Below are positions 17,468 through 27,217 of a DNA stretch of 61,014 bases, piece after piece. Each line of letters opens with the position of its first letter. The stretch's first letter is position 1. Under the pieces are notes generated by a model. It saw only the letters and a program-made list of their open reading frames with translations, was not told the DNA's origin and searched no databases. Source of the stretch: Lachnospiraceae bacterium (GTDB lineage: Bacteria > Bacillota > Clostridia > Lachnospirales > Lachnospiraceae); the NCBI GenBank assembly GCA_022793065.1, contig JAAWCE010000013.1, forward strand, positions 1 to 61,014. Reading direction: 5' to 3'. The position numbers were made by a program, and so were the translations under genes.

Positions 17468-17536
17468 TATCGGATGATACATCCATGGGGCGTATGCCAG
17501 TACTGAGGATGAAAAAGAAAACCGGGGTAAGAAATT

Positions 17537-18025
17537 ATGGCGAAGCAAAAGGAAATAAAAACAAATGCCATGCGGATTTTGGAATCTATGAAAATTCCCT
17601 TTACACATTACACTTATGAATGTGATGTGTTTGTAGATGGTGTAAAAATTGCCGATCAGCTTTCTTTGCCGTATGAGAAGGTCTACAAGACATTGGTAAC
17701 TGTGGGGAACAGCGGAAATTATTTTGTATTTGTGATTCCAGTCGCGGAAGCGCTGGATTTAAAAGCGGCAGCAAAGAGTGTGGGCGAAAAAAATGTGGAA
17801 ATGATTGGGGTAAAAGATATAAATCGTATCACAGGGTATATAAGAGGGGGATGTACGGCAATCGGCATGAAAAAACAATATGTAACCAGGATTGACAGCT
17901 CGGCCCAAAAGCAGGGAAAAATTATGGTCAGCGGAGGGCGCATTGGTTCTGAGCTGGAGCTTCTTGCAGAAGATTTGGCGAAAGCGGCTGGGGCGGAATT
18001 TGCCCATATTATCAGGCAAGGCTGA
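17537..18025 (+). CDS. ybaK: YbaK/EbsC-type aminoacyl-tRNA deacylase
   Basis: A 162-residue single-domain protein of the YbaK/ProX editing family, which hydrolyses mischarged tRNAs such as Cys-tRNA(Pro). Recognisable features are the start (NAMRILESMKIPFTHYTY), YEKVYKTLV, FVIPVAEALDLKAAAKSVG with the conserved lysine region, and RGGCTAIGMKK close to the family GxxSPxG/GGxxPxG loop. Length is normal. A good promoter lies upstream, and it appears to be a one-gene unit; the lactonase-fold gene follows after a ~230-bp gap with its own control region. YbaK is more likely than a ProRS-associated ProX, but specificity is not certain. Confidence 0.88.
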   Translation: MAKQKEIKTNAMRILESMKIPFTHYTYECDVFVDGVKIADQLSLPYEKVYKTLVTVGNSGNYFVFVIPVAEALDLKAAAKSVGEKNVEMIGVKDINRITGYIRGGCTAIGMKKQYVTRIDSSAQKQGKIMVSGGRIGSELELLAEDLAKAAGAEFAHIIRQG

Positions 18026-18104
18026 TTTGCGGAGGGGGACTGATGTTAGTTGGCTCCGAAGACTTCCTAAAAAAGTATTTTATTATCAGGGTATTTATGG
18101 TACA

Positions 18105-18135
18105 ATGTTGACACAGAAAAGCATTGTGTCAACAT
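18105..18135 (+). promoter_or_regulatory. Candidate operator upstream of the lactonase-fold gene
   Basis: ATGTTGACACA at 18105-18115 and TGTGTCAACAT at 18125-18135 form a perfect 11-bp inverted repeat with a 9-base centre. It lies directly after a TACAAT hexamer (18101-18106), where a repressor would block transcription. Confidence 0.45.
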
Positions 18136-18255
18136 AAGAAAACAGTTTGAGTGTGTGAAAGCTCAATTATGAAATCATGTGAAAGGGACCAGCGGCAGTG
18201 CGCTGTCTGCCGAACAATGACTGATATATTCAGCGGCGCAGAAACGGAGATTTAT

Positions 18256-19323
18256 ATGGAAAAAGAGAGATATGTGGCATATGTGTCCACTTATACCCAT
18301 GGAGATAAGCATGGAATTAAGATATATGATGTGGATATGGAGAAGGGACGCTTTGTGGAGAAAGATAAAGTGGAAATTACGAATTCTTCTTATGTAAGTA
18401 TTTCCCACAACGGAAAATATTTATATTCCATTACAGATTTTGGCGTGGAATCTTATTTGATTTGGAAGGATGGGAATTTACGTTTTTTGAATTACGCCCC
18501 CATTAACGGCATGAGAGGATGCTATCTTTCTACGGATTATACTGACAGTTATCTTTTTGTAGCGGGATATCATGATGGAAAATTGACGGTATTGAGATTG
18601 AAGGAGAACGGCTCCATTGGAGAGATTACAGATGAAATTTTTCACAAGGGACTGGGAAGCATTGCAGAGCGTAATTTCAGGCCTCATATCAATTGCGCCA
18701 GAATGACTCATGATAACAAATATTTGCTGGTGGCAGACCAGGGGATGGATCATGTAAATGTGTATCGTTTTGACAAAATTACTGGTAAAGTGCTTCTGGC
18801 GGATGTAATCAGAAGCAATATGGAATCGGCGCCCAGGCATATTAAGTTTTCCAGGGATGGCCGCTTTGTCTATATTATTCATGAATGGAAATGTTATATT
18901 GATGTCTATTCCTATGAAGAGAAAAAGGGGCAGCCCATATTTGAGAAGATTCAGACCGTTTCAACTTGTAGAAGTGAAGAGGGAAGTTCCAATGCTTCCA
19001 GCGCCCTGAGCTTTTCGGAAGATTACAAATATCTTCTCAGCACAAATGCGGGGGATAATTCGGTGGTAATGTTCCAGGCGGATGAAAATACAGGCATGCT
19101 CTCAGAGATTTTCTGTCTGCCTGTCAGCGGAGAGTATCCCAAAGATGCTGGGTTATTTCCAGACAATCGAAATCTTGTATCGTTGAATCATGAGTCCAAT
19201 GATTTGACATTTTTCCGGGTGGATATGGAGAATGGAACTATGATAATGAATGGCGCGCCCATTCATGTAGATGTGCCGAACTGTATCGTGTTTCATAAAC
19301 TGGTGGAAGAAGAGGAAGTGTAA
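18256..19323 (+). CDS. Lactonase family protein (6-phosphogluconolactonase-like beta-propeller)
   Basis: A 355-residue cytoplasmic beta-propeller of the YbhE/Pgl lactonase family. Recurrent blades show the pattern SISHNGKYLYSI, RMTHDNKYLLVAD, KFSRDGRFVYIIHE and SFSEDYKYLLSTN. The family includes 6-phosphogluconolactonases of the pentose phosphate pathway, but many members have other or unknown substrates. ATG 18256 is chosen: GGAG lies a few bases upstream, and the protein then begins MEKERYVAYVSTYTHG like relatives. The longer frame from 18151 has no support. No zwf or gnd is nearby, so the pathway role is not confirmed. A terminator shared with aroC follows. Confidence 0.8.
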   Translation: MEKERYVAYVSTYTHGDKHGIKIYDVDMEKGRFVEKDKVEITNSSYVSISHNGKYLYSITDFGVESYLIWKDGNLRFLNYAPINGMRGCYLSTDYTDSYLFVAGYHDGKLTVLRLKENGSIGEITDEIFHKGLGSIAERNFRPHINCARMTHDNKYLLVADQGMDHVNVYRFDKITGKVLLADVIRSNMESAPRHIKFSRDGRFVYIIHEWKCYIDVYSYEEKKGQPIFEKIQTVSTCRSEEGSSNASSALSFSEDYKYLLSTNAGDNSVVMFQADENTGMLSEIFCLPVSGEYPKDAGLFPDNRNLVSLNHESNDLTFFRVDMENGTMIMNGAPIHVDVPNCIVFHKLVEEEEV

Positions 19324-19341
19324 AGATACGTTTCGTGGAGC

Positions 19342-19380
19342 TGAGGATACAAAGGCAGCGGGGCTGTCTCGTATCCTCTT
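19342..19380. terminator. Bidirectional terminator between lactonase and aroC genes
   Basis: GAGGATAC pairs with GTATCCTC, with an inner GGCAGC/GCTGTC pair, between two convergent genes. Short T and A runs follow on each side. Confidence 0.6.
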
Positions 19381-19404
19381 ATAGAAACCAATGATGAAAG
19401 TATG

Positions 19405-20505
19405 TCATTTGTGATAGAATGACACAATAGAGTCCATTTTTGCGGACATATTAATGAGCAGCGCGTCCAGAATGGTAATGGCGGTCATACATTCCATGAC
19501 CACAACTGCCCTGGGGACGATAATAGGGTCGTGACGGCCTTTGATATTGATACTGATTTCTTCTCCGGACTGATTGACAGTCTGCTGTGTGCGGAAGATG
19601 GAAGGGGTGGGTTTTACATAGGCACGCAGAACTATGGCGTCTCCGTCGCTGATGCCGCCTGAAATTCCGCCCCCATGATTGGTTGCCTTTTTGACGACGC
19701 CGTCTTCCATGCGAAAAGCATCGTTGTTTTCATGTCCCCGGCGGGCGGCTACTTGATGACCATCTCCAATTTCTACCGCTTTTACGGCGCCTATGGACAT
19801 AATTGCTTTTGCAAGATTTGCATCAAGTTTTTCAAATACGGGGTCTCCGATTCCGGCCGGCATACCTTCTACGATACATTCCATACATCCGCCGGCGGAA
19901 TCCGTCTCCTGCTTTATTGTTTCCAGATAATCACGGGCGGCTTTGTCCGCAGACAGGTCCGGCATTGCAGTGGGAGTATTTAAGATGGCCTGTGGGTCGA
20001 ATTTGGATAAATCTGCTTCTATCGGGCCAATGGAACGAGTATAAGCACAGACCGTAATACCCAGGGAGAGCAGTATTTTACAGGCAATTGCTCCCGCAGC
20101 CACACGGCCTATGGTTTCCCGGCCAGACGAGCGTCCGCCGCCCCGATAGTCGCGAAAGCCGTATTTGGAGTCAAAAGTGTAATCGGCATGGCCGGGGCGG
20201 TAATAGGAAGCGATTTCACTGTAGTCTTTGGAAATTTGGGAAGTATTGTGTACAATCAGGGAGATGGGAGTGCCGGTGGTCCGGCCTTCAAAAACGCCGG
20301 AAAGGATTTCCACGGAATCCGCTTCTTTGCGCGGAGTTGCAATATTGCTTGCGCCGGGCTTGCGCCTGTCAAGATAACATTGGATATCGGCTTCATTCAG
20401 CGCAAGGCCGGCAGGGCATCCGTCAATGACCACACCCAAAGCCTTTCCGTGGGATTCTCCCCAGGTTGTGATTTTGAATATAGTGCCGTAAGTAGATCCA
20501 GCCAT
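19405..20505 (-). CDS. aroC: Chorismate synthase
   Basis: A 366-residue enzyme making chorismate from 5-enolpyruvylshikimate-3-phosphate with reduced FMN, the last common step of aromatic amino-acid synthesis. The N-terminal signature is GTIFKITTWGESHGKALGVVIDG. Conserved inner segments are RPGHADYTFDSKYGFRDYRGGGRSSGRETIGRVAAGAIA (positions ~105-145) and the C-terminal GRHDPIIVPRAVVVMECM. Length is normal. AAAGGAG precedes the start, and a strong promoter lies ~55 bp upstream. No other aro genes are next to it, so it is a separate unit, divergent from tgt. Confidence 0.97.
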   Translation of the reverse strand: MAGSTYGTIFKITTWGESHGKALGVVIDGCPAGLALNEADIQCYLDRRKPGASNIATPRKEADSVEILSGVFEGRTTGTPISLIVHNTSQISKDYSEIASYYRPGHADYTFDSKYGFRDYRGGGRSSGRETIGRVAAGAIACKILLSLGITVCAYTRSIGPIEADLSKFDPQAILNTPTAMPDLSADKAARDYLETIKQETDSAGGCMECIVEGMPAGIGDPVFEKLDANLAKAIMSIGAVKAVEIGDGHQVAARRGHENNDAFRMEDGVVKKATNHGGGISGGISDGDAIVLRAYVKPTPSIFRTQQTVNQSGEEISINIKGRHDPIIVPRAVVVMECMTAITILDALLINMSAKMDSIVSFYHK

Positions 20506-20556
20506 AATTTCTCCTTTCGATGTATGGTAGTATTAAGTGTCCATATGATAAAATTC

Positions 20557-20585
20557 ATTATACAAAATCATTGGAGAATTGGCAA
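20557..20585 (-). promoter_or_regulatory. Promoter of aroC
   Basis: On the minus strand, TTGCCA (complement of 20580-20585) and TATAAT (complement of 20557-20562) with a 17-base spacer. Confidence 0.65.
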
Positions 20586-20677
20586 TGGCTGACTTTGGGG
20601 AATTGACGGGAACAGGGTGATGTAAAAAACGGAGTATCAAGAAATATAGAAAGAAATGAAAACGAGGTATACAAAAT

Positions 20678-21808
20678 ATGTATCGGATTTTAAAGCAGGA
20701 GGGAAGGGCGAAAAGGGCGGAGTTTCAGACGGTTCACGGTACAGTGCAGACCCCTGTATTTATGAATGTGGGTACTGCGGCGGCAATGAAAGGCGCCGTG
20801 GGCACAGAGGATTTGGCACAGATTCATACGCAGATAGAACTTTCCAATACGTATCATCTTCATGTTCGACCGGGTGATTTGGTGGTAAAACAACTGGGAG
20901 GACTGCATAAATTTATGGTTTGGGATAAGCCCATTTTGACAGATTCAGGGGGATTTCAGGTGTTTTCTCTGGCGGGGCTGCGCAAAATCAAGGAGGAGGG
21001 CGTATATTTTCACTCCCATGTTGACGGGCGTAAGATTTTTATGGGGCCGGAAGAAAGTATGAGGATTCAATCCAACCTGGCGTCTACGATTGCTATGGCG
21101 TTTGACGAATGTGCGCCCAGCAAGGCGGACCGGGCATATGTACAGGCTTCGGTGGACCGTACTGTCAGGTGGCTGGAACGATGCAAGAAGGAGATGGCAA
21201 GGCTGAACGGATTGGAAGATACCATTAATCCGCGACAGATGTTGTTCGGCATTAATCAGGGAGCAATATATCCGGATATCCGAATAGAGCATGCAAAACG
21301 TATTGTAGAACTGGATTTGGACGGTTATGCGGTAGGCGGATTGGCTGTTGGAGAGACGCATGAAGAAATGTATCACATTTTAGATGAAGTGGTCCCTTAT
21401 CTGCCCCAGGACAAGCCCACGTATCTGATGGGGGTGGGGACGCCGGCCAACATTTTAGAAGGGGTGGAACGGGGCGTTGATTTCTTTGATTGTGTGTACC
21501 CCAGCAGAAATGGCCGTCATGGACATCTCTATACCAATCAGGGTAAGATAAATTTGTTTAACGCCAAATATGAGCTGGATGACAGACCTATAGAAGAAGG
21601 ATGCGGCTGCCCGGCGTGCAGACGTTATTCCAGGGCATATATCAGGCATTTGCTGAAAGCAAAGGAAATGCTGGGCATGCGTCTGTGTGTGCTCCATAAC
21701 CTGTATTTTTATAATACTATGATGGAAGAAATCAGGTCTGCATTGGATGAAGGCACGTTTGCTGCATATAAAAAACAAAAGCTGGCAGGGATGAGTGGGC
21801 TTATGTGA
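20678..21808 (+). CDS. tgt: tRNA-guanine (queuine) transglycosylase
   Basis: A 376-residue TIM-barrel enzyme that swaps the guanine at tRNA position 34 for preQ1 in the queuosine pathway. Conserved parts are TPVFMNVGTAAAMKG, the active-site segment LTDSGGFQVFSLA, GINQGAIYPDIR, GGLAVGE, the nucleophile region FDCVYPSRNGRHGHLYT, and the zinc site CGCPAC...H near the C-terminus. All catalytic features are present. GAGG lies about 11 bases before ATG. It is followed by yajC, as in many bacteria. No queC-F genes are in the window. Confidence 0.97.
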   Translation: MYRILKQEGRAKRAEFQTVHGTVQTPVFMNVGTAAAMKGAVGTEDLAQIHTQIELSNTYHLHVRPGDLVVKQLGGLHKFMVWDKPILTDSGGFQVFSLAGLRKIKEEGVYFHSHVDGRKIFMGPEESMRIQSNLASTIAMAFDECAPSKADRAYVQASVDRTVRWLERCKKEMARLNGLEDTINPRQMLFGINQGAIYPDIRIEHAKRIVELDLDGYAVGGLAVGETHEEMYHILDEVVPYLPQDKPTYLMGVGTPANILEGVERGVDFFDCVYPSRNGRHGHLYTNQGKINLFNAKYELDDRPIEEGCGCPACRRYSRAYIRHLLKAKEMLGMRLCVLHNLYFYNTMMEEIRSALDEGTFAAYKKQKLAGMSGLM

Positions 21809-21830
21809 GCAGGAAAAATTAGATTTATGG

Positions 21831-21872
21831 GTCATGTAACAGTTCGGCTGCCTGTTTGGACTGTTACATGAC
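21831..21872 (+). other. Stem-loop after tgt
   Basis: GTCATGTAACAGT pairs perfectly with ACTGTTACATGAC (13 bp) around a ~16-base loop. There is no T run after it, so it is either a weak terminator or an mRNA-protecting hairpin. Confidence 0.5.
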
Positions 21873-21906
21873 CGAGGAAACAGGAAGGCGTTTTCAATCG
21901 TTCCCC

Positions 21907-21935
21907 TTGACCGATAGCGCTTTTTTGTGTATTAT
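21907..21935 (+). promoter_or_regulatory. Promoter of yajC
   Basis: TTGACC at 21907-21912 and TATTAT at 21930-21935 with a 17-base spacer, about 50 bp upstream of the start. Confidence 0.55.
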
Positions 21936-21982
21936 AGTTATTTGAGACGACTTAGAGGCGAATACGCCGGAATGGAGGAAAA

Positions 21983-22303
21983 ATGGGAATTTTATTGACG
22001 GGAGGCGAAGCTGCAGGCGGAACAGGCGGATTTTTAGGGATTTTCCTGATTTATGCCGTTATGATCGGTGCAATGTGGTTTTTCTTTATGCGGCCTCAGA
22101 ATAAGGAGAAAAAGCGGGTGGCTACCATGCTTTCGGCGTTGGAAATCGGTGATTGCGTCCATACGACAGCAGGATTTTACGGTATTGTGATTGATATTGC
22201 GGATGATATGGTCATTGTTGAGTTTGGCAATAACAGAAATTGTCGTATTCCAATGGACAAGTCTGCAATCAGCCGTGTGGAGAAACCCGGTGAAAGCCAG
22301 TGA
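21983..22303 (+). CDS. yajC: Preprotein translocase accessory subunit YajC
   Basis: A 106-residue membrane protein. It has one N-terminal transmembrane segment (~14-35, GFLGIFLIYAVMIGAMWFFFMRP) followed by the family sequence RPQNKEKKRVATMLSALEIGDCVHTTAGFYGIV and a basic soluble end. YajC associates with SecDF at the Sec translocon. No secD or secF follows here; they must lie elsewhere or be absent. AGGAGG-like GGAGG is six bases before ATG. It has its own promoter and a terminator. Confidence 0.92.
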   Translation: MGILLTGGEAAGGTGGFLGIFLIYAVMIGAMWFFFMRPQNKEKKRVATMLSALEIGDCVHTTAGFYGIVIDIADDMVIVEFGNNRNCRIPMDKSAISRVEKPGESQ

Positions 22304-22329
22304 AATGTATGAGCGGAAAGAGATGCCAA

Positions 22330-22382
22330 GAAAGCGGACGGATGCTGTAACAGTATCGGTTCGCTTTTCCTTTTTTTTCTTT
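22330..22382 (+). terminator. Terminator after yajC
   Basis: GAAAGCG pairs with CGCTTTT through an imperfect stem, then a run of eight Ts. Confidence 0.6.
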
Positions 22383-22404
22383 CTTGATTCTTTATAATAT
22401 TTTG

Positions 22405-22433
22405 TTGATATTTATCCGCATATCAGTTATGAT
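22405..22433 (+). promoter_or_regulatory. Promoter of leuB
   Basis: TTGATA at 22405-22410 and TATGAT at 22428-22433 with a 17-base spacer. The leader is only ~60 bases, so there is no room for a T-box or a leucine attenuator. Confidence 0.6.
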
Positions 22434-22500
22434 AAAAGGAAAAGTTTTTAGACAGTGTTCTGTGTGAGCGCATGTGATATCGGAAAGGGAAGGGATTGTT

Positions 22501-23586
22501 ATGGAATTACATATTACATGTATCCCCGGCGATGGAATCGGGCCGGAGATCGTAAAGGAAGCAAAGAAGGTTTTGGAAAAAGTGGCTTCGGTTTATGGCC
22601 ATAAGATGATTTTTGAGGATATTCTCATGGGCGGGGCTTCAATTGACGTACATGGAGTTCCTTTGACGGAGGAAGCCATTGCAAAGGCAAAAGCGGCGGA
22701 TGCAGTATTGATGGGCTCCATCGGCGGAGATACCACTACGTCTCCCTGGTATAAATTGCCCCCTAATCTGCGGCCGGAAGCGGGACTTCTTAGCATTAGG
22801 AAAGCGTTGAATTTATTTGCAAATTTGCGTCCGGCAGTGTTATATGATGAGCTTGCAGGCGCATGTCCTTTGAAAGAAGAGATTAGTAAAGCCGGGTTTG
22901 ATATGATGATTATGCGGGAACTCACCGGAGGATTGTATTTTGGCGAACGTAAAACCGTAGAAGAGAACGGAATCAGAAAAGCTGTTGACACATTGACATA
23001 TGATGAAAATGAGATTCGACGTATTGCTGTGAAAGGGTTTGATATCGCTATGAAGCGCCGCAGGAAAGTGACCAGTGTGGACAAGGCAAATGTATTGGAT
23101 TCTTCCAGGCTTTGGCGCAAGGTTGTGGAGGAAGTGGCAAAGGATTATCCGGAAGTGAAGCTGGAGCATATGCTGGTGGATAACTGTGCGATGCAGCTTG
23201 TAAAAGATCCGGCGCAGTTTGACGTCATTTTGACGGAAAATATGTTTGGAGATATCCTTTCCGATGAGGCCAGTATGGTCACGGGGTCTATTGGGATGCT
23301 TGCCAGCGCAAGTTTAAATGACAGTAAATTTGGGCTTTATGAACCCAGTCATGGTTCAGCGCCTGATATTGCGGGACAAGATATTGCAAATCCCATTGCA
23401 ACGGTTTTGAGCGCGGCCATGATGCTGCGTTACAGCTTTGATTTGGATAAGGAAGCGGATGCCGTTGAGAAGGCGGTAAAGCAAGTACTGCAGGAAGGGT
23501 ACCGCACGGGAGATATTATGTCGGAAGGCTGTACAAAAGTAGGATGCAGCAGAATGGGAGAACTATTGACGGAGCGTATTGTATAA
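22501..23586 (+). CDS. leuB: 3-isopropylmalate dehydrogenase
   Basis: A 361-residue NAD-dependent decarboxylating dehydrogenase of leucine synthesis. It shows the family start [21 protein letters not shown], the substrate loop [16 protein letters not shown], the motif [11 protein letters not shown], the lysine/tyrosine catalytic region, and the signature [26 protein letters not shown]. The ATG at 22501 has GGAAGGGA upstream; a GTG 27 bp earlier is less likely. The nearby ilvD and ilvB genes suit branched-chain synthesis. leuA and leuCD are not in the window. Confidence 0.97.
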   Translation: MELHITCIPGDGIGPEIVKEAKKVLEKVASVYGHKMIFEDILMGGASIDVHGVPLTEEAIAKAKAADAVLMGSIGGDTTTSPWYKLPPNLRPEAGLLSIRKALNLFANLRPAVLYDELAGACPLKEEISKAGFDMMIMRELTGGLYFGERKTVEENGIRKAVDTLTYDENEIRRIAVKGFDIAMKRRRKVTSVDKANVLDSSRLWRKVVEEVAKDYPEVKLEHMLVDNCAMQLVKDPAQFDVILTENMFGDILSDEASMVTGSIGMLASASLNDSKFGLYEPSHGSAPDIAGQDIANPIATVLSAAMMLRYSFDLDKEADAVEKAVKQVLQEGYRTGDIMSEGCTKVGCSRMGELLTERIV

Positions 23587-23639
23587 GTAAGCAGAGTTGT
23601 TGCGCAGTGATTAAAATTAAGAAACGGAAGTGGAAAAAA

Positions 23640-23755
23640 CAGTTTCGTAACGAAGACGCCCGGAAGAAATTTTCAGATGAGTTCTTAACAGATGAAAATT
23701 CCTTCCCGGTAAGGGCGTCGAAGAGAAGAAACGGAACTGGAATAGAAATTAGGAG
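23640..23755 (+). repeat. Type B modular hairpin element, copy d (upstream of ilvD)
   Basis: The outer arms are GTTTC 23642-23646 and GAAAC 23728-23732. The inner arms are GACGCCC 23655-23661 and GGGCGTC 23713-23719, then GGAAG-AAATTTTCA against TGAAAATT-CCTTCC. It ends in ACTGGAAT, with the ilvD AGGAGG nine bases later. Each stem differs from copy c by matched base changes (C/T with G/A). Confidence 0.8.
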
Positions 23756-23764
23756 GCGTTTTAT

Positions 23765-25444
23765 ATGAGAAGTGATTCAGTAAAAACGGGGACGGCACAG
23801 GCGCCCCACAGGAGTTTGTTTAATGCGCTTGGATATACGGAGGAAGAGAGGCGGCGTCCATTCATTGGCATTGTATGTTCCTATAATGAAATTGTACCCG
23901 GTCATATGAACCTGGACAAAATAGCAGAAGCAGTGAAAATGGGGGTTGCCATGGCGGGCGGTACGCCGATTATGTTTCCGGCCATAGCGGTTTGCGATGG
24001 CATAGCCATGGGACATGTGGGAATGAAATATTCTTTAGTGACCAGAGATTTGATTGCGGACAGCACAGAATGTATGGCGTTGGCCCATGGGTTTGACGGC
24101 CTGGTATGTATTCCAAACTGTGATAAAAATGTACCTGGTCTTCTGATGGCGGCGGCGAGGGTGAATATTCCTACAATTTTTGTATCAGGAGGCCCCATGC
24201 TTGCAGGCCGCATTGGCGGACAGAAGAAAAGTCTTTCTTCCATGTTCGAGGCGGTGGGCAGCGTGGCTGCAGGCACAATGACGATGGAGGAACTGTGCGA
24301 ATATGAGGAAAAGGTATGTCCCACTTGCGGCTCCTGTTCCGGTATGTATACTGCCAATTCCATGAATTGTCTGACAGAGGCAATCGGAATGGGATTGAGA
24401 GGCAATGGCACGATTCCGGCGGTGTATTCCGAGCGTATCAGATTGGCAAAACATGCGGGAATGAAGATTATGGAGCTGGTGGAGAAGGATATTAAGCCCA
24501 GGGATATTATGACGGAAGAGGCGTTTATGAATGCGCTGACGGTGGATATGGCGTTGGGATGTTCTACCAATACTATGCTGCACATTCCGGCCATAGCTAA
24601 GGAGGCGGGCGTTGACCTGAATCTGGATATTGCCAATGCGTTGTCTGCAAAGACGCCGAATCTCTGTCATTTGGCGCCGGCGGGTCCTACCTACATGGAG
24701 GATTTGAATGAGGCTGGCGGGGTTTATGCAGTTATGAACGAGCTGACGAAGAAAAATCTGCTGAATTTAAATTGTATGACCGTAAATGGCACTACGATTG
24801 GAGAAAATATTAAGAATTGCAGAAATATGAATCCGGAAGTGATTCGGCCAGTGGAGAATCCATATTCCGAAACCGGGGGCATTGCGGTGCTCAAAGGAAA
24901 TCTGGCGCCGGACGGGGGCGTGGTAAAGCGTTCTGCAGTGGTGCCTGAAATGTTGGTGCATCAGGGGCCGGCCAGAGTATTTGACTGTGAAGAAGATGCC
25001 ATTGCCGCTATTAAGGGAGGTAAAATTGTGGCGGGGGATGTGGTAGTGATCCGCTACGAAGGACCGAAAGGCGGTCCCGGCATGAGAGAGATGCTGAATC
25101 CCACATCCGCCATTGCAGGTATGGGACTTGGCTCCAGTGTGGCATTGATTACAGACGGACGTTTTTCCGGTGCTTCCAGGGGGGCGTCCATTGGACATGT
25201 GTCTCCGGAAGCGGCAGTGGGAGGAACCATTGCATTAGTGGAAGAAGGGGATATGATCAGTATTAATATTCCGGAAAATAAGTTGGAAGTATTGGTATCG
25301 GAGGAAGTATTGGAAGAGAGGCGTGCAAAATGGCAGCCCAGAGAACCCAAAGTAACAGGGGGATATTTGTCCAGATATCGCGAACTTGTCACAAGCGGTA
25401 ACAGGGGGGCAGTGTTGGAGATACCTGGCGCTCAGACAAAATAA
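23765..25444 (+). CDS. ilvD: Dihydroxy-acid dehydratase
   Basis: A 559-residue iron-sulfur enzyme that dehydrates dihydroxy acids to the 2-keto precursors of valine and isoleucine. The signatures are [38 protein letters not shown] with cluster cysteines, and [19 protein letters not shown] near the C-terminus. Length is normal. AGGAGGCG precedes ATG. It follows leuB by 178 bp, a gap filled by a type B element, and precedes ilvB by 76 bp, so the three probably form one operon. No separate promoter is evident inside the gap. Confidence 0.97.
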   Translation: MRSDSVKTGTAQAPHRSLFNALGYTEEERRRPFIGIVCSYNEIVPGHMNLDKIAEAVKMGVAMAGGTPIMFPAIAVCDGIAMGHVGMKYSLVTRDLIADSTECMALAHGFDGLVCIPNCDKNVPGLLMAAARVNIPTIFVSGGPMLAGRIGGQKKSLSSMFEAVGSVAAGTMTMEELCEYEEKVCPTCGSCSGMYTANSMNCLTEAIGMGLRGNGTIPAVYSERIRLAKHAGMKIMELVEKDIKPRDIMTEEAFMNALTVDMALGCSTNTMLHIPAIAKEAGVDLNLDIANALSAKTPNLCHLAPAGPTYMEDLNEAGGVYAVMNELTKKNLLNLNCMTVNGTTIGENIKNCRNMNPEVIRPVENPYSETGGIAVLKGNLAPDGGVVKRSAVVPEMLVHQGPARVFDCEEDAIAAIKGGKIVAGDVVVIRYEGPKGGPGMREMLNPTSAIAGMGLGSSVALITDGRFSGASRGASIGHVSPEAAVGGTIALVEEGDMISINIPENKLEVLVSEEVLEERRAKWQPREPKVTGGYLSRYRELVTSGNRGAVLEIPGAQTK

Positions 25445-25520
25445 AGGTTTGACAGGCTATGAAATGGGCTGTCGGAACGGTTCCTATTGGACGACACAGA
25501 ATACAATGGAGGATTGATTT

Positions 25521-27200
25521 ATGCAGTTAAATGGTTCCGAAATCGTTGTGGAATGTTTGAAAGAACAGGGTGTGGATACGGTGTTCGGGTATCCGGGCGG
25601 AACAATCTTGAATATTTATGACGCACTCTACAAACATAGCGACGAAATAAAACATATATTGACATCTCATGAACAGGGGGCTGCGCATGCGGCGGATGGG
25701 TATGCCAGGGCGACCGGAAAAGTGGGGGTGTGTCTTGCTACCAGCGGGCCCGGCGCTACAAATCTTGTCACAGGTATCGCTACAGCATTTATGGATTCCG
25801 TTCCTATGGTTGCCATTACGGCCAATGTGACGCTTCCCATGCTGGGAAAGGATACCTTTCAGGAGGTTGACATTGCCGGCGTGACCATGCCTATTACAAA
25901 GCATGGATATATTGTAAAAAATGTGGCTGATCTGGCAAACACATTGAGAAGAGCGTTTACCATTGCAAAAAGCGGACGACCGGGGCCTGTGCTGGTGGAT
26001 ATTACCAAAGATGTAACTGCGGCAATGTGTGAATTTACACCGGCGGCAGTGGAAGAACCAAAGCGTACCGTTTCATATACGGAACAGGAAATGGAGCAGG
26101 TTATCAATTATTTACAGGAGGCAAAGAAACCGTTTATCTATTTGGGCGGCGGCGCAATTCTTTCTGATGCCTGTCAGGAAGTGGCTGAGTTTGCGGAACT
26201 GATGGATGCGCCAGTGTGCGACACCCTGATGGGAAAGGGTGGGTTTGACGGCAGAAGCAGCCGGTATACGGGCATGATTGGTATGCATGGCACAAAAGCA
26301 TCCAATCTGGGAGTGAGCCAGTGTGATTTACTGATTGCCCTGGGGGCGAGATTTTCAGACCGTGTGATTGGCAATCCGAAAAAATTTGCAGAAAATGCCA
26401 AAATAATTCATATTGATGTGGACGCAGCCGAGGTCAATAAAAATATCCGCGTGAATGCCAGCCTGGTTGGTGATTTGAAGCTTGTGCTTCAGAAGTTGAA
26501 CAAGAGGCTGGAAAAACAACATCATGAGGAATGGATGGAAGAAGTGAGCGCGCTGAAGGAGAAATATCCTTTGAAATATGATACTGACAATCTGTCCTGT
26601 CCTTATGTCATAGAAACCATTGATAAGATTACAGGGGGAGAGGCAATCATTACAACGGATGTGGGGCAGCATCAGATGTGGGCGGCACAGTATTATCATT
26701 ACACAAAACCCCGCACTTTTCTATCCTCCGGCGGTTTGGGAACCATGGGATATGGTCTGGGGGCTTGTATCGGTGCTCAGGTAGGGCAGCCGGACAAGTT
26801 ATGCATTAACATTGCCGGAGACGGATGCTTCCGTATGAATATGAATGAACTTGCTACTGCAAGCCGATACAATATTCCCGTTATACAGGTAGTTATCAAT
26901 AATCATGTCCTGGGGATGGTGCGTCAATGGCAGACACTTTTCTACGGAAAGCGTTATTCTCAGACAGTACTTAACGATAAAGTGGATTTCTGTAAAGTGG
27001 CGGAAGGATTGGGATGTACGGCCATCCGTGTGACCACAAAGGAAGAAGTGGCCCCGGCACTGGAGAAAGCCATAGCATTAAAGGCTCCGGTGTTGATTGA
27101 GTGTATGATTCCGGAGGATGATAAGGTATTCCCTATGGTTCCGGCAGGCGCTCCAATTGCAGAAGTTTTTGACGGGGATGATCTGCAGGAAAATACCTGA
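25521..27200 (+). CDS. ilvB: Acetolactate synthase large (catalytic) subunit
   Basis: A 559-residue thiamine-diphosphate enzyme, first shared step of branched-chain synthesis. The catalytic Glu51 is in TSHEQGAAHAADGYARATG, the FAD-type central domain has GARFSDRVIGN, and the cofactor motif NIAGDGCFRMNMNELATA is complete. The family normally needs the small regulatory subunit IlvN for full activity and valine feedback, but no ilvN gene follows; the next gene is an L,D-transpeptidase. GGAGG lies before ATG. The sequence fits the anabolic type. It probably belongs to the leuB-ilvD-ilvB operon. Confidence 0.96.
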   Translation: MQLNGSEIVVECLKEQGVDTVFGYPGGTILNIYDALYKHSDEIKHILTSHEQGAAHAADGYARATGKVGVCLATSGPGATNLVTGIATAFMDSVPMVAITANVTLPMLGKDTFQEVDIAGVTMPITKHGYIVKNVADLANTLRRAFTIAKSGRPGPVLVDITKDVTAAMCEFTPAAVEEPKRTVSYTEQEMEQVINYLQEAKKPFIYLGGGAILSDACQEVAEFAELMDAPVCDTLMGKGGFDGRSSRYTGMIGMHGTKASNLGVSQCDLLIALGARFSDRVIGNPKKFAENAKIIHIDVDAAEVNKNIRVNASLVGDLKLVLQKLNKRLEKQHHEEWMEEVSALKEKYPLKYDTDNLSCPYVIETIDKITGGEAIITTDVGQHQMWAAQYYHYTKPRTFLSSGGLGTMGYGLGACIGAQVGQPDKLCINIAGDGCFRMNMNELATASRYNIPVIQVVINNHVLGMVRQWQTLFYGKRYSQTVLNDKVDFCKVAEGLGCTAIRVTTKEEVAPALEKAIALKAPVLIECMIPEDDKVFPMVPAGAPIAEVFDGDDLQENT

Positions 27201-27217
27201 GGTAAGGTGTAAAGAGT

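Larger units (their letters stand above)
17067..17536. other. Intergenic region between ABC-F and YbaK-like genes
   Basis: About 470 bp without a gene. The left part is a mosaic of the type B and type A modules (17075-17265). A weak stem, CCGCGG-like against CCACGG, lies at 17298-17327. The right part is AT-rich and holds the YbaK-like gene promoter. Confidence 0.6.
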
